Shown in pieces: positions 33,908 through 41,787 of a stretch of DNA of 64,000 nucleotides. The stretch comes from Mycetocola_B reblochoni (GTDB lineage: Bacteria > Actinomycetota > Actinomycetes > Actinomycetales > Microbacteriaceae): NCBI RefSeq assembly GCF_003667525.1, contig NZ_RCUW01000002.1, positions 344,330 through 408,329 on the forward strand. Direction: 5' to 3'. The position numbers and the translations under genes are program-made. The first letter of the stretch is position 1, and each line of letters begins with the position of its first letter. The notes beneath the pieces were generated by a model. That model was not told where the DNA came from and searched no databases. It saw only the letters and a program-made list of their open reading frames with translations.

Positions 33908-35764
33908 TCAGCGGCCACCGGAGAACCCGCCACCGCCGCCGCCACCGGCGAAGCCGCCACCGCCGAAGCCGCTGCCCCCGGACACGCCCCCGCCCGATCC
34001 GGAGGACGCGGCGGCGAGGGACGAGGAGCTCTGCGACGACAGCCGCGACACCATCGTGGCCAGCAGCACGGCGTTCACGGTGCCGTCGGAGCCCTGGAAC
34101 CAGCCCGGCTGACCGACGCTGTCGTAGCGAACGGCGAGCTCGGCCATCCAGCTCTTCTCCTGGCCGAACAGCGCCGCCCACGGCAGCAGGCGCTCGGTCA
34201 CCCGGAGCATCTGCGCGTCGTCTCCGACATCGACCCTGTCCACCCCTGAGACCGACTGCAGGTAGGCGATGCGGTCCTTCTCCGCCAGCTCGATGAACTC
34301 CTCCAGGCCCTCCAGGTACTCCTTCTTCTCCGCACCCGCGCGGGTGAGCCGTGCGGGGGGAAGCTGCAGGACGAGCAGCACGATCAGAACGGCTGCGAGG
34401 CCGACGCCGGCGAGCAGGAAGGTGGGGGTGACCGCGCCGAGCACGACGGCCACGACGAGCGCCGCGACGCCGCCGACCGCCAGCAGGGCCGCGAGGGCGA
34501 GGATGACGTGGCGCGGACGCCGGTCGGCCGGCTTCGCCCGGAGGCCCAGACGCGTCGCCGCGGAGGTCTCGCTCAGCTCGCTGAGCCGCGTGCCCTGCTT
34601 CTGGTCGGACGAGGACATCGTATTGACGTTCCCGGGGGTGCGTGCGGGGAACAGCGCGCCGAGGGTGCGGTCCAGGCTGCGCGCCGCCTCCGTGTCCCCC
34701 TCGACATGCGTCTGGAGCAGTTCCAGGTGCATCGACTTCTTCTTCGTCGGCGACTGCACGATCCGGATGACGCCCGACACCGCGAGCGCGAGGATCTCGG
34801 CGGTGAGCACCCGCTGCGCGGGAACGGTGACGATCTCGGCGGCGAGGCGGGGCGAGACCTCGGGGTCGGGGACGTACTGGGCCACGACGACGCCCCTGCC
34901 GTCCTCGTCCTTCCAGCGTGCCCTGGCGAACAGCCCGACGACAAGCGCCAGCGCGGACGCGCCGAGCAGCCCGATCCAGCCGAAGCGGCCGAGGGTCGTC
35001 TCCTCGGGGAAGTGCGGCCGGGTGAAGGTCCCCTCGTTGAAGCCGAGCACGATGCTCCACGCCGTGTCGGGGGCGAGGTCGGTCGCGGCCACGGAGAACA
35101 CGGTCGCACCGCCGGACTCGCTACGGTCCACGTCGCACCGGCTGTCGTCCCCGTAGGCGCCGATGAAGCAGGTGCTGCGGCCGTCCAGCCCCGGAGCGAG
35201 CGCCGAGGGGACCGTCACGGTGCCGCTCGCACGGTCGATGCGCTGCGGGGTCGCGCCGCCGAGGATGTCCCAGTAGAACTCGTCCTCCGTCTGCGTCGAC
35301 GGGTCGGGGTTGAAGGCGACGTTCTCCATCCGGTAGGAGATGACGTACCGCGTCGCACCGTGCTTGAAGGTGTCGTCGTCGATGGTGAGGACGGTGTACT
35401 CCTGCTCGTCCGCGCCCTCCTGGTCGTCGACCTCGAACGGGACCTCGGTGCCCTCCCCGTCGGTGACCTCGATGTCGCTCGTGTTCAGCGGGGCGCCCTT
35501 GTAGCTCTGCGGCAGGCCCCTGACGATGCCGCGGTTCTGATCGGTCTCGGGGAACACGGCCGTCCAGTCCTCGACGACCTCGGCCGTCGCCCTGCCGTCG
35601 TCGGTCGTGCCGAGCGTGATACCGACGTCCAGGTCGCTGTAGTGGAAGTCCTCCACGTCGGCGGCGGCCGGGGTCGCGCCGACGGAGCCGCCAAGGCCGA
35701 CCGCGGTCAGGACCACAGCGGGCAGGACGAGCAGGGGCAGTCGACGTCGCTTCGTGGGGCGCAT
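33908..35764 (-). CDS. DUF2207 domain membrane protein with glycine-rich C-terminus
   Basis: A 618-aa protein. A signal peptide (LPLLVLPAVVLTAVGLGG) leads into an extracellular DUF2207 domain (DLDVGITLGTTDDGRATAEV, then NRGIVRGLPQSYKG). Then come a TM (IGLLGASALALVVGLFARA), a cytoplasmic segment, two more TMs (near residues 460-510) and a C-terminal tail ending in Gly-rich FGGGGFAGGGGGGGF. Such proteins are widespread, often labelled predicted membrane protein (YciQ-like), with unknown function. ATG 35764 follows a -10-like TACCGT by 7 nt. Confidence 0.82.
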   Translation of the reverse strand: MRPTKRRRLPLLVLPAVVLTAVGLGGSVGATPAAADVEDFHYSDLDVGITLGTTDDGRATAEVVEDWTAVFPETDQNRGIVRGLPQSYKGAPLNTSDIEVTDGEGTEVPFEVDDQEGADEQEYTVLTIDDDTFKHGATRYVISYRMENVAFNPDPSTQTEDEFYWDILGGATPQRIDRASGTVTVPSALAPGLDGRSTCFIGAYGDDSRCDVDRSESGGATVFSVAATDLAPDTAWSIVLGFNEGTFTRPHFPEETTLGRFGWIGLLGASALALVVGLFARARWKDEDGRGVVVAQYVPDPEVSPRLAAEIVTVPAQRVLTAEILALAVSGVIRIVQSPTKKKSMHLELLQTHVEGDTEAARSLDRTLGALFPARTPGNVNTMSSSDQKQGTRLSELSETSAATRLGLRAKPADRRPRHVILALAALLAVGGVAALVVAVVLGAVTPTFLLAGVGLAAVLIVLLVLQLPPARLTRAGAEKKEYLEGLEEFIELAEKDRIAYLQSVSGVDRVDVGDDAQMLRVTERLLPWAALFGQEKSWMAELAVRYDSVGQPGWFQGSDGTVNAVLLATMVSRLSSQSSSSLAAASSGSGGGVSGGSGFGGGGFAGGGGGGGFSGGR

Positions 35765-35852
35765 GCTGACAACGGTAGCGACCCGCGCGGACGGCGTCAC
35801 GGTCGCCGCGGGGTCCAGGCGACGCGGCGACGGGTCTGAGAGACTGGCAGGC

Positions 35853-36509
35853 ATGGCCCACTCCCGTCGTTCGCGCGCGCTCCGCGGCGTCCTGACGGCT
35901 GCCGTCGCCTGCTACGTCGCGCTCGCGGCGCACGTCCTCGCCGGAGGGGAACCCCCGCACCCGCTCGGCGTCCTCGTTCCGCTCGTCCTGGCCTCGGCCG
36001 CCTGCGTGCCGCTGGCCGGACGGCGGTGGTCCTGGCCGCGGCGGATCGCCGCGGTGTCGGTGTCCCAGCTGCTCTTCCACCAGCTTTTCCTGCTCGGCTC
36101 CGTCGGCACGGCGACGGTGCCGGGGTCCGTCGGCTCCGCCACGACGGCGCACGCCGGACACGGGAGCGGGAGCGGCGTGGATCTGGTCCCTGCGCTGAGC
36201 ACCGTGGCCGCGCCACCCGCGGCTGCGTGCGCGTCGATGGTCGCGCTGCACCTCTCCGCCGCCGTGCTCACGGTGCTGATGCTCGGGGCCGCGGCTGCGG
36301 CCGCCACGGCGCTCGGGCGAAGCGGCGGACTCCGCCGGATCGCAGCGCTGTTCCGCGGCACCGTCGTGACGGCACGGCGCTCCGCAGCGACCGCCGTCTC
36401 CGGGCGCTCCGCCGCCGTGCCCTCCCCCCGACGCGGACCCCGTGGCTCCCGCGCGCCGCCGCGGACGGCGAACGCGCCCGGCGCCCGGCCCCTCCCGGTG
36501 CCGGCCTGA
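35853..36509 (+). CDS. Small integral membrane protein next to CopC
   Basis: A 218-aa protein with four likely TM helices (starting near residues 9, 35, 62 and 125) and an Arg/Pro-rich, low-complexity C-terminal tail of ~55 residues. A TTAHAGHGSGSG loop and FHQLF place several His near the membrane surface. I do not recognise the family. It is 64 bp upstream of copC on the same strand, so a part in copper handling is a reasonable guess. Divergent from the DUF2207 gene. Confidence 0.65.
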   Translation: MAHSRRSRALRGVLTAAVACYVALAAHVLAGGEPPHPLGVLVPLVLASAACVPLAGRRWSWPRRIAAVSVSQLLFHQLFLLGSVGTATVPGSVGSATTAHAGHGSGSGVDLVPALSTVAAPPAAACASMVALHLSAAVLTVLMLGAAAAAATALGRSGGLRRIAALFRGTVVTARRSAATAVSGRSAAVPSPRRGPRGSRAPPRTANAPGARPLPVPA

Positions 36510-36573
36510 GCGCCAGACGACCCGACATCCCGCGGCGCACCGCCGCCCCACTTCATCACCAAGGAGCACACCC

Positions 36574-37218
36574 GTGCACACCACACCCCTCCGCCCCGCG
36601 CGTCGCGCGGCGGCGACCGTCACCGCCGTCGCCGCGGGCGCACTGCTCGCGCTCGGCCTCGCCGCGCCCGCCCAGGCGCACGACCAGCTGATCGGCAGCG
36701 CCCCGTCCGAGGGCGAGGTCCTCGATGCCGCCCCCACCGAGGTCAGCGCCGTCTTTTCCGCCGAACTGCTCGACACCGGCGCCACCCTGATCGTGGCCGA
36801 CTCCGAGGGCGTCGACAGGGCCATCGGCGAGCCCGAGATCGACGGCGACACCGTCAGCGTCCCCGTCGACGACGAGATGGCCCCCGGGGACGCCGAGATC
36901 CGCTGGAGGGTCGTCTCCTCCGACGGCCACCCGATCGAGGGCGTCATCCCGTTCAGCGTCGAGGCGGCGGCAACGGCAAGCGCCACGCCGAGCAGTGCGG
37001 CCGAGCCGAGCGCGACGGCCACCGATGAGCCGTCGGCGACGCCCAGCGCGACCGAGAGCGCACCGGCCGCAGTCGACGACGCCTCCGGTGCCGGACCGAT
37101 GCCCTTCGTCCTCGGCGGCATCGCCCTCGCGGCCGTCGCGGCGATCCTCTTCGCGGTGCTCCGGCGTCGGACGCCTCCGACCGCGCAGGACGACTCCACG
37201 GGGAACGACGGCGCCTGA
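36574..37218 (+). CDS. copC: Copper-resistance protein CopC (YobA-like), membrane-anchored
   Basis: A 214-aa exported protein. The signal peptide ends AQA, leaving His as the first mature residue (HDQLIGSAPSEGEVL), the known CopC copper ligand. The second site fits VSSDGHPIEG. A Ser/Ala/Thr linker leads to one C-terminal TM (FVLGGIALAAVAAILFAVL) with Arg behind it, so it is anchored outside the membrane. GTG start with AAGGAG 7 nt upstream. No CopD gene is fused or adjacent, other than the unknown membrane protein before it. Confidence 0.88.
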   Translation: MHTTPLRPARRAAATVTAVAAGALLALGLAAPAQAHDQLIGSAPSEGEVLDAAPTEVSAVFSAELLDTGATLIVADSEGVDRAIGEPEIDGDTVSVPVDDEMAPGDAEIRWRVVSSDGHPIEGVIPFSVEAAATASATPSSAAEPSATATDEPSATPSATESAPAAVDDASGAGPMPFVLGGIALAAVAAILFAVLRRRTPPTAQDDSTGNDGA

Positions 37219-37224
37219 CCCTCC

Positions 37225-37268
37225 GACGACGACGCCCCCGCGAGCCTGCTCGCGGGGGCGTCGTCGTC
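37225..37268. terminator. Bidirectional terminator after copC and the siderophore-binding gene
   Basis: Perfect 20-bp stem, from GACGACGACGCCCCCGCGAG across loop CCTG to its complement, between convergent genes. Confidence 0.85.
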
Positions 37269-37278
37269 GGCCGGGAGG

Positions 37279-38313
37279 TCACTTCCCGTCGAGCGCCTCG
37301 CTCAGCTGCGGGACCACGGTCTCGATCGCGTACTCGGTGGAGAGCACGGACCCGGTCGAGAACGCGTTCGCCTGCGTCTGATCGGACATGATCAGGGCCC
37401 GCCCGTCCTTCACCGCGGGCAGATCGGTGTAGAGCTTCTGCGAGGTGACCTCGTCCTCGTCCGTGCCGATGAGGAAGGTGACGATCAGGTCGGCGTCGAG
37501 CGCGCTGAGGTCCTCGGACGAGATCGGCACGAAGAAGCCGCCGTCCGCGTCCATCCCCGCGATCTCGGGGTTCTGCTCGAAGCCGAGCCGCTCGAGGAAC
37601 TCCACGCGCGCGTCCCCCTCGACGTACGCGCTCCACCCCTCGGAGGTGTAGACCGCGGCGGTCGCGGTCGCCCCGTCGAACTCGGGGTGCGCGGCACGCT
37701 GCGCCTCGAAGGAGGCGTCGAGCTGGGCCAGGAGCTCCTCGCCCGCGGGTGCGGCACCGAGCGCCTCGGCGATGACGGTGAGCTGGTCCTCGGTCGAGGT
37801 CAGGTAGTTCTGACCCCCCTCGAGGATGCCGACCGTGGGGGCGATCTCGCTCAGCCGCTCGTAGCGCTGCTCGTCGCCGCTGCTCTTGACGTCGAGGATC
37901 ACGTCGGGGTCGAGCGCGAGGATCTCCTCGTAGGAGGGCTCGAGCGTGCCGATGATCTCCGGCGCGGTGTCGTAGAGGTCCTCGGCCCACGGCCCCACGC
38001 CCTCGCCGCCGAAGGCGAGCCAGTCGGACGCGCCGACCGGCTGCACGCCGAGCGCCAGAGCGGCCTCCGCGTCGCCCCAGCCCAGCGCGACGACGCGCTC
38101 GGGACGGTCCGGGATCGTGACCTCGCCGAAGGCCGAGTCGACGGTGACGGGGAAGCCCTCGGCCGACGTGCCCGTGGTCTCCTCCGCGGCGGGCGAGCCG
38201 GAGCAGGCGGCGAGCGCGAGAGCGGACACGGCACCGACGACGGCGAGGCTGACGGTGCGGAGCGGGCGTCGAGCGGGAACGGGGTCGATGGTGCGACGGG
38301 GAGTCTGACGCAT
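37279..38313 (-). CDS. Iron-siderophore substrate-binding lipoprotein (second system)
   Basis: A 344-aa FecB/FhuD-type binding protein with lipobox LAAC (Cys about residue 36). It shows the family blocks TIPDRPERVVALGWGDAEA, LEPSYEEILALDPDVIL and FGEVTI. No permease or ATPase gene is adjacent, so it may feed the importer at 22-26 kb or another one elsewhere. A DtxR-like box about 43 bp upstream suggests iron control. It differs clearly from the binding protein at 25050-26036. Confidence 0.88.
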   Translation of the reverse strand: MRQTPRRTIDPVPARRPLRTVSLAVVGAVSALALAACSGSPAAEETTGTSAEGFPVTVDSAFGEVTIPDRPERVVALGWGDAEAALALGVQPVGASDWLAFGGEGVGPWAEDLYDTAPEIIGTLEPSYEEILALDPDVILDVKSSGDEQRYERLSEIAPTVGILEGGQNYLTSTEDQLTVIAEALGAAPAGEELLAQLDASFEAQRAAHPEFDGATATAAVYTSEGWSAYVEGDARVEFLERLGFEQNPEIAGMDADGGFFVPISSEDLSALDADLIVTFLIGTDEDEVTSQKLYTDLPAVKDGRALIMSDQTQANAFSTGSVLSTEYAIETVVPQLSEALDGK

Positions 38314-38355
38314 GGCTGCCTTTCCTGGCGGGCGAGGGTGAACACGGGGACGTCC

Positions 38356-38370
38356 AGGGAAGGCTACCCT
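38356..38370. promoter_or_regulatory. DtxR/IdeR-like iron box before the second siderophore-binding gene
   Basis: On the minus strand AGGGTAGCCTTCCCT matches the central 15 bases of the DtxR consensus (AGGTTAGSCTAACCT) at 12 positions. It lies 43 bp before the start codon. Confidence 0.55.
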
Positions 38371-38502
38371 TCCTCGTCGCCCCGCGTCATCCCGTCCCCC
38401 CCAGTCGCACGGAAGACCCCGGGCGGGCGAGCACCCCGTACCCCGCGCGTCGACGTGCGCCGCCCCGTCCCTCCCGGCGGCGCACGTGGATGTTCCGGTG
38501 AG

Positions 38503-38757
38503 CTAGTACCTGATCTCGGTGTACCAGAAGGGGGCGTCGTTGCCGATCTTGTGGTACTCGCAGTACGTCGCCACACGCGGTTTGTAGCCGTACGACGCGT
38601 AATAGGCCACCTTGGCGGGGGTCCCAGCCACGCACGCGATCCGGGACGAGAAGTTACCGCCCCATGCCGCGGCCTGGGCCGGCGCCGCCGATACGAGCAG
38701 TCCCGCGGCGAGTCCCACGGTCGCCAGTCCCCCGACCAGCGTTCTTCTGAGTGTCAT
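38503..38757 (-). CDS. Small secreted protein, 84 aa, unknown
   Basis: A signal peptide with AQA cleavage (about residue 29) leaves a mature peptide of about 55 residues starting AAWGGNFSSRIACVAG. It contains two Cys (about residues 42 and 66), which could form one disulfide, and is rich in Tyr (YYASYGYKP, YCEYHK, FWYTEIRY). A -10-like TACGCT lies ~38 nt upstream, with a GGGGA ribosome site. I do not recognise it. Secreted Tyr-rich small proteins of this sort occur in actinobacteria, some near lactococcin-972-like bacteriocin genes, but no immunity transporter is adjacent. Confidence 0.68.
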   Translation of the reverse strand: MTLRRTLVGGLATVGLAAGLLVSAAPAQAAAWGGNFSSRIACVAGTPAKVAYYASYGYKPRVATYCEYHKIGNDAPFWYTEIRY

Positions 38758-38918
38758 GGTGTCCCCGATCCCGTGATCTCCAGCGATGTCCTGGCAGCGT
38801 ATCGGCGTCGCCGACGGAAGAGAAGGGGTGCGTTCGAGGCGTCAGCGCGGCCGCCGTCGCGGACGTGGCCGCGCCGGAACGCGCGAGTGCGTCCCGGCCC
38901 GGCCACGGGCGCCACCGG

Positions 38919-40151
38919 TCAGGAGCCGATGCCGAGGATCCGCAGCAGGCGCGGGTCCGTCAGCGGGGACTCACCGGTCACCGGCCCGAAGACCTCCTCC
39001 ATCTCGGCACGGACCTCGGCGACGTGGTCGCGGTCGGCCATCCACTCGACGAAGTCGGCCGGATCCGTGTTGGGGTACTCTGACAGCGGCTTCAGCCCCG
39101 CGGGCTCGGCGAGGTCGTCCCTCGTCCGCCACCCGGGCTGGACCGACTGGAACTCCGCGCTGGCCACGTAGGCCAGGAACAGCTCCCCCGCCGCGGGGTT
39201 GTCGGCCTTGTCGAAGACGGCGGCGCGCTGTGTCCACACGAGGAACGGGTCCTCAGCGGGGATGAACGCGGTGGACGGGTCGCCCTCGGCCGTGGCGTAG
39301 GCCGTCAGGTTGCCGATCGCCTTCTGTCCCTCGGCGCCGACCATGGCGGCGGGCGCGGCCGTGCCCCTCACCCACTCCGGGTGCTGGTCCCTCAGCTCGG
39401 CGAGGAAGCCGTCGCCGTACGTCTCCCGGATCCTGTCGTAGACGTACAGCACCGCGTCGTCGTCGTGGGGAGGGGTCAGAGCGAGGCGGCCGTCGTACTG
39501 CTCGTCGAGGAAGTCCCCGTAGCCGGTCGGCATGGTCTCGACCTCGTCCTGCGCGTAGCTGGGCAGGAAGCCGAGCATCATCGCCGTGAGGTAGGCGCCG
39601 TCCTCGTCGGCGTACCCCGGCAGCTGGTGCTCGGCACCGAGTGGGGTGAACTCGCGCAGCTCGCCGCGTTCCTTCCAGTCGTCGAAGTCGAAGGTGGTCT
39701 GGAGCATGGCCACGTCCGGTTCGACCCTGCCCTCGGCGAGCTGCTCGTTGATCCGCTCGTCGTGGACCTTCGACAGGTCGACGGTCAGGTCGAGGTCGAC
39801 GCCGGGGAAGCGCTTCTCGAAGGCGTCGACGAGCGCGTCCTGCTGGTTGGGCGCGTCTCCCCCTGCCCAGACGGTGAGCGTCCCTCCCTCGGCGACGGCC
39901 TTCTCGTACAGCTCGGCGAGCTCAGCGGACTCGTCCGCCAGCGCGGTGGCCGCGTCGGGGACCGGCCCGAGCTCGGGCGCGGCCGCGGCGGCGCCCTGCT
40001 CGGGCCCGGCGCAGGCGCTGAGCAGCAGGACGGCGCCGAGCGAGACCGCCCCGATCGGGGCGAGGCGGCGGGTACGGGAACGGGAGCGCGGGGTTCCCGC
40101 GTGAGAGCCCGTCCGGTGCGACGGGGCGGGCGCGTGCGATGGTCGTGGCAT
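38919..40151 (-). CDS. Extracellular solute-binding lipoprotein, ferric-iron (AfuA/FbpA-like) type
   Basis: A 410-aa binding lipoprotein with lipobox LSAC (Cys about residue 46, after a long Arg/Ser-rich n-region). The core (EGGTLTVWAGGDAPNQQDALVDAFEKRFPG) and the C-terminal FLAYVASAEFQ region match family-1 proteins that bind iron or small anions. AGGAGG precedes the ATG. It is an orphan: no permease or ATPase gene flanks it. Whether the ligand is iron is inferred from similarity of layout only. Confidence 0.8.
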   Translation of the reverse strand: MPRPSHAPAPSHRTGSHAGTPRSRSRTRRLAPIGAVSLGAVLLLSACAGPEQGAAAAAPELGPVPDAATALADESAELAELYEKAVAEGGTLTVWAGGDAPNQQDALVDAFEKRFPGVDLDLTVDLSKVHDERINEQLAEGRVEPDVAMLQTTFDFDDWKERGELREFTPLGAEHQLPGYADEDGAYLTAMMLGFLPSYAQDEVETMPTGYGDFLDEQYDGRLALTPPHDDDAVLYVYDRIRETYGDGFLAELRDQHPEWVRGTAAPAAMVGAEGQKAIGNLTAYATAEGDPSTAFIPAEDPFLVWTQRAAVFDKADNPAAGELFLAYVASAEFQSVQPGWRTRDDLAEPAGLKPLSEYPNTDPADFVEWMADRDHVAEVRAEMEEVFGPVTGESPLTDPRLLRILGIGS

Positions 40152-40240
40152 GGCTGCCTCCTGGGGATCGTTGTGAGCGTCGACGCCGGGGGAGGCGGCC
40201 ATCGGGGACGCGACGTCACCACAACTGCAACACATATTCC

Positions 40241-40254
40241 TGAACACGCGTTCA
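40241..40254. promoter_or_regulatory. Palindrome between the orphan binding-protein gene and the aminotransferase gene
   Basis: TGAACACGCGTTCA has 5-bp perfect arms around ACGC and sits beside the AT-rich ACATATTC, a likely promoter for the minus-strand gene. Possible operator; the regulator is unknown. Confidence 0.35.
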
Positions 40255-40309
40255 CACATTCGGCCGGCACCGATCCTGACGGATTCCCCGCTTGGAACCG
40301 GGCACCGCC

Positions 40310-40321
40310 TATGCTCGTACC
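40310..40321 (+). promoter_or_regulatory. -10 element for a leaderless aminotransferase mRNA
   Basis: TATGCT (40310-40315) is followed after 6 nt by the GTG start, so transcription should begin at the start codon itself. No Shine-Dalgarno sequence is present. Confidence 0.5.
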
Positions 40322-41539
40322 GTGGCACAGACACCCCGACTCTCAACGAAAATCTCCTCCATCGCCGAGTCCGCGACCCTCAAGGTCGACGCCAAGGCCA
40401 AGGCTCTGCAGGCCTCCGGCCGCCCCGTGATCAGCTACGCGGCGGGCGAGCCCGACTTCGCCACGCCGGCGCACATCGTCGAGGCCGCCGAACGCGCCGT
40501 CGTCGACCCGAAGAACCACCGGTACACCCCGGCCGCGGGACTGCCCGAGCTCCGCGAGGCGATCGCCGACAAGACCGCGCGCGACTCGGGCCACGCCGCA
40601 ACCCCCGGCCAGGTGATCGTCACCAACGGCGGCAAGCAGGCGGTGTACCAGTCCTTCCAGGTGTTGCTGAACCCGGGCGACGAGGTGCTCCTCCCCGCCC
40701 CGTACTGGACCACCTACCCCGAGGCGATCCGCCTGGCCGACGGTGTTCCGGTCGAGGTGTTCGCCGGGGCCGAGCAGGGCTACCTGGTCACCGTCGAGCA
40801 GCTCGAGGCCGCACGGACGGACCGGACGAAGGTGCTGCTGTTCGTCTCCCCGTCGAACCCCACCGGCGCCGTGTACTCCCCCGAGCAGGTGCGCGCCATC
40901 GGGGAGTGGGCGCTCGCCCACGGTATCTGGGTCATCAGCGACGAGATCTACCAGAACCTCACCTACACCGAGGACCCCGAGGCCGCCCCGACCTCGGCGA
41001 CCGGGATCCTCCAGGCGGTCCCCGAACTGGCCGAGCAGACCATCCTCGTCAACGGCGTGGCCAAGACCTATGCCATGACCGGCTGGCGGGTCGGCTGGAT
41101 GGTCGGGCCGTCGGACGCCATCAAAGCGGCCGCGAACCTGCAATCCCATCTGAGCTCGAACGTCAACAACGTCGCGCAGCGCGCCGCGATCGCCGCCCTG
41201 ACCGGCCCGCAGGACGCCGTCGAGCAGATGCGCCGCGCCTTCGACCGCCGGCGACGGCTCATCGTCGAGGAGCTGAACCGCATCCCCGGCGTCGTCACGC
41301 CCGTCCCCGAGGGTGCGTTCTACGTCTACCCCGACGTCAGCGGGCTGCTCGGCCGCGACTGGAACGGCACAACCGCGCACACCTCGCTCGAGCTCGCCGA
41401 TCTCGTCCTCGACCAGGCCGAGGTCGCCGCCGTCCCCGGCGAGGCCTTCGGCCCCTCCGGCTACCTCCGACTCAGCTACGCCCTCGGCGACGAGCCGCTG
41501 CTCGAGGGGATCCAGCGCCTCCAGCGCCTCTTCGGCTGA
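40322..41539 (+). CDS. Pyridoxal-phosphate-dependent aminotransferase (aspartate aminotransferase-like, class I)
   Basis: A 405-aa fold-type I aminotransferase. Markers: YAAGEPDFATP, NGGKQAVYQSF, SPSNPTGAVYS, WVISDEIYQNLTY and the PLP lysine in GVAKTYAMTGWRVGW. It transfers amino groups between aspartate and 2-oxoglutarate or similar pairs. GTG 40322 is chosen since it lies 6 nt after a clear -10 hexamer (leaderless). It is followed by a terminator and then hmp. Confidence 0.93.
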   Translation: MAQTPRLSTKISSIAESATLKVDAKAKALQASGRPVISYAAGEPDFATPAHIVEAAERAVVDPKNHRYTPAAGLPELREAIADKTARDSGHAATPGQVIVTNGGKQAVYQSFQVLLNPGDEVLLPAPYWTTYPEAIRLADGVPVEVFAGAEQGYLVTVEQLEAARTDRTKVLLFVSPSNPTGAVYSPEQVRAIGEWALAHGIWVISDEIYQNLTYTEDPEAAPTSATGILQAVPELAEQTILVNGVAKTYAMTGWRVGWMVGPSDAIKAAANLQSHLSSNVNNVAQRAAIAALTGPQDAVEQMRRAFDRRRRLIVEELNRIPGVVTPVPEGAFYVYPDVSGLLGRDWNGTTAHTSLELADLVLDQAEVAAVPGEAFGPSGYLRLSYALGDEPLLEGIQRLQRLFG

Positions 41540-41596
41540 CCGGCCGCCCCTCCGGCCCCACCGACCCGAACGGGGCGGGTCACCGGTTGTCCCCAG

Positions 41597-41628
41597 GCGA
41601 GCCCTCCGTCCCGGCGCGGAGGGCTCGC
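41597..41628. terminator. Terminator after the aminotransferase gene
   Basis: Perfect 12-bp stem GCGAGCCCTCCG, 8-nt loop, CGGAGGGCTCGC, about 58 bp past the stop. Confidence 0.7.
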
Positions 41629-41787
41629 GGTGTTCCAGGCTGGGTGCGGCCACATCGGCCCGCCCGCGAGCACACGCCGGCCCCGCGCCCCCGGCGCTCC
41701 CCCGTCCCGGCCGTCGCCGGGCCGCAGCGCGATCGGGCGACGGACCGTCGGCGCCCGGACCGCGCGGTCATCGACGGAAGGACACCC

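Noticed and set aside
40906..41787. N-terminal extension of the flavohemoglobin
   Set aside because: The open frame overlaps the aminotransferase gene and its terminator; the globin domain starts at 41788 behind a good ribosome site.
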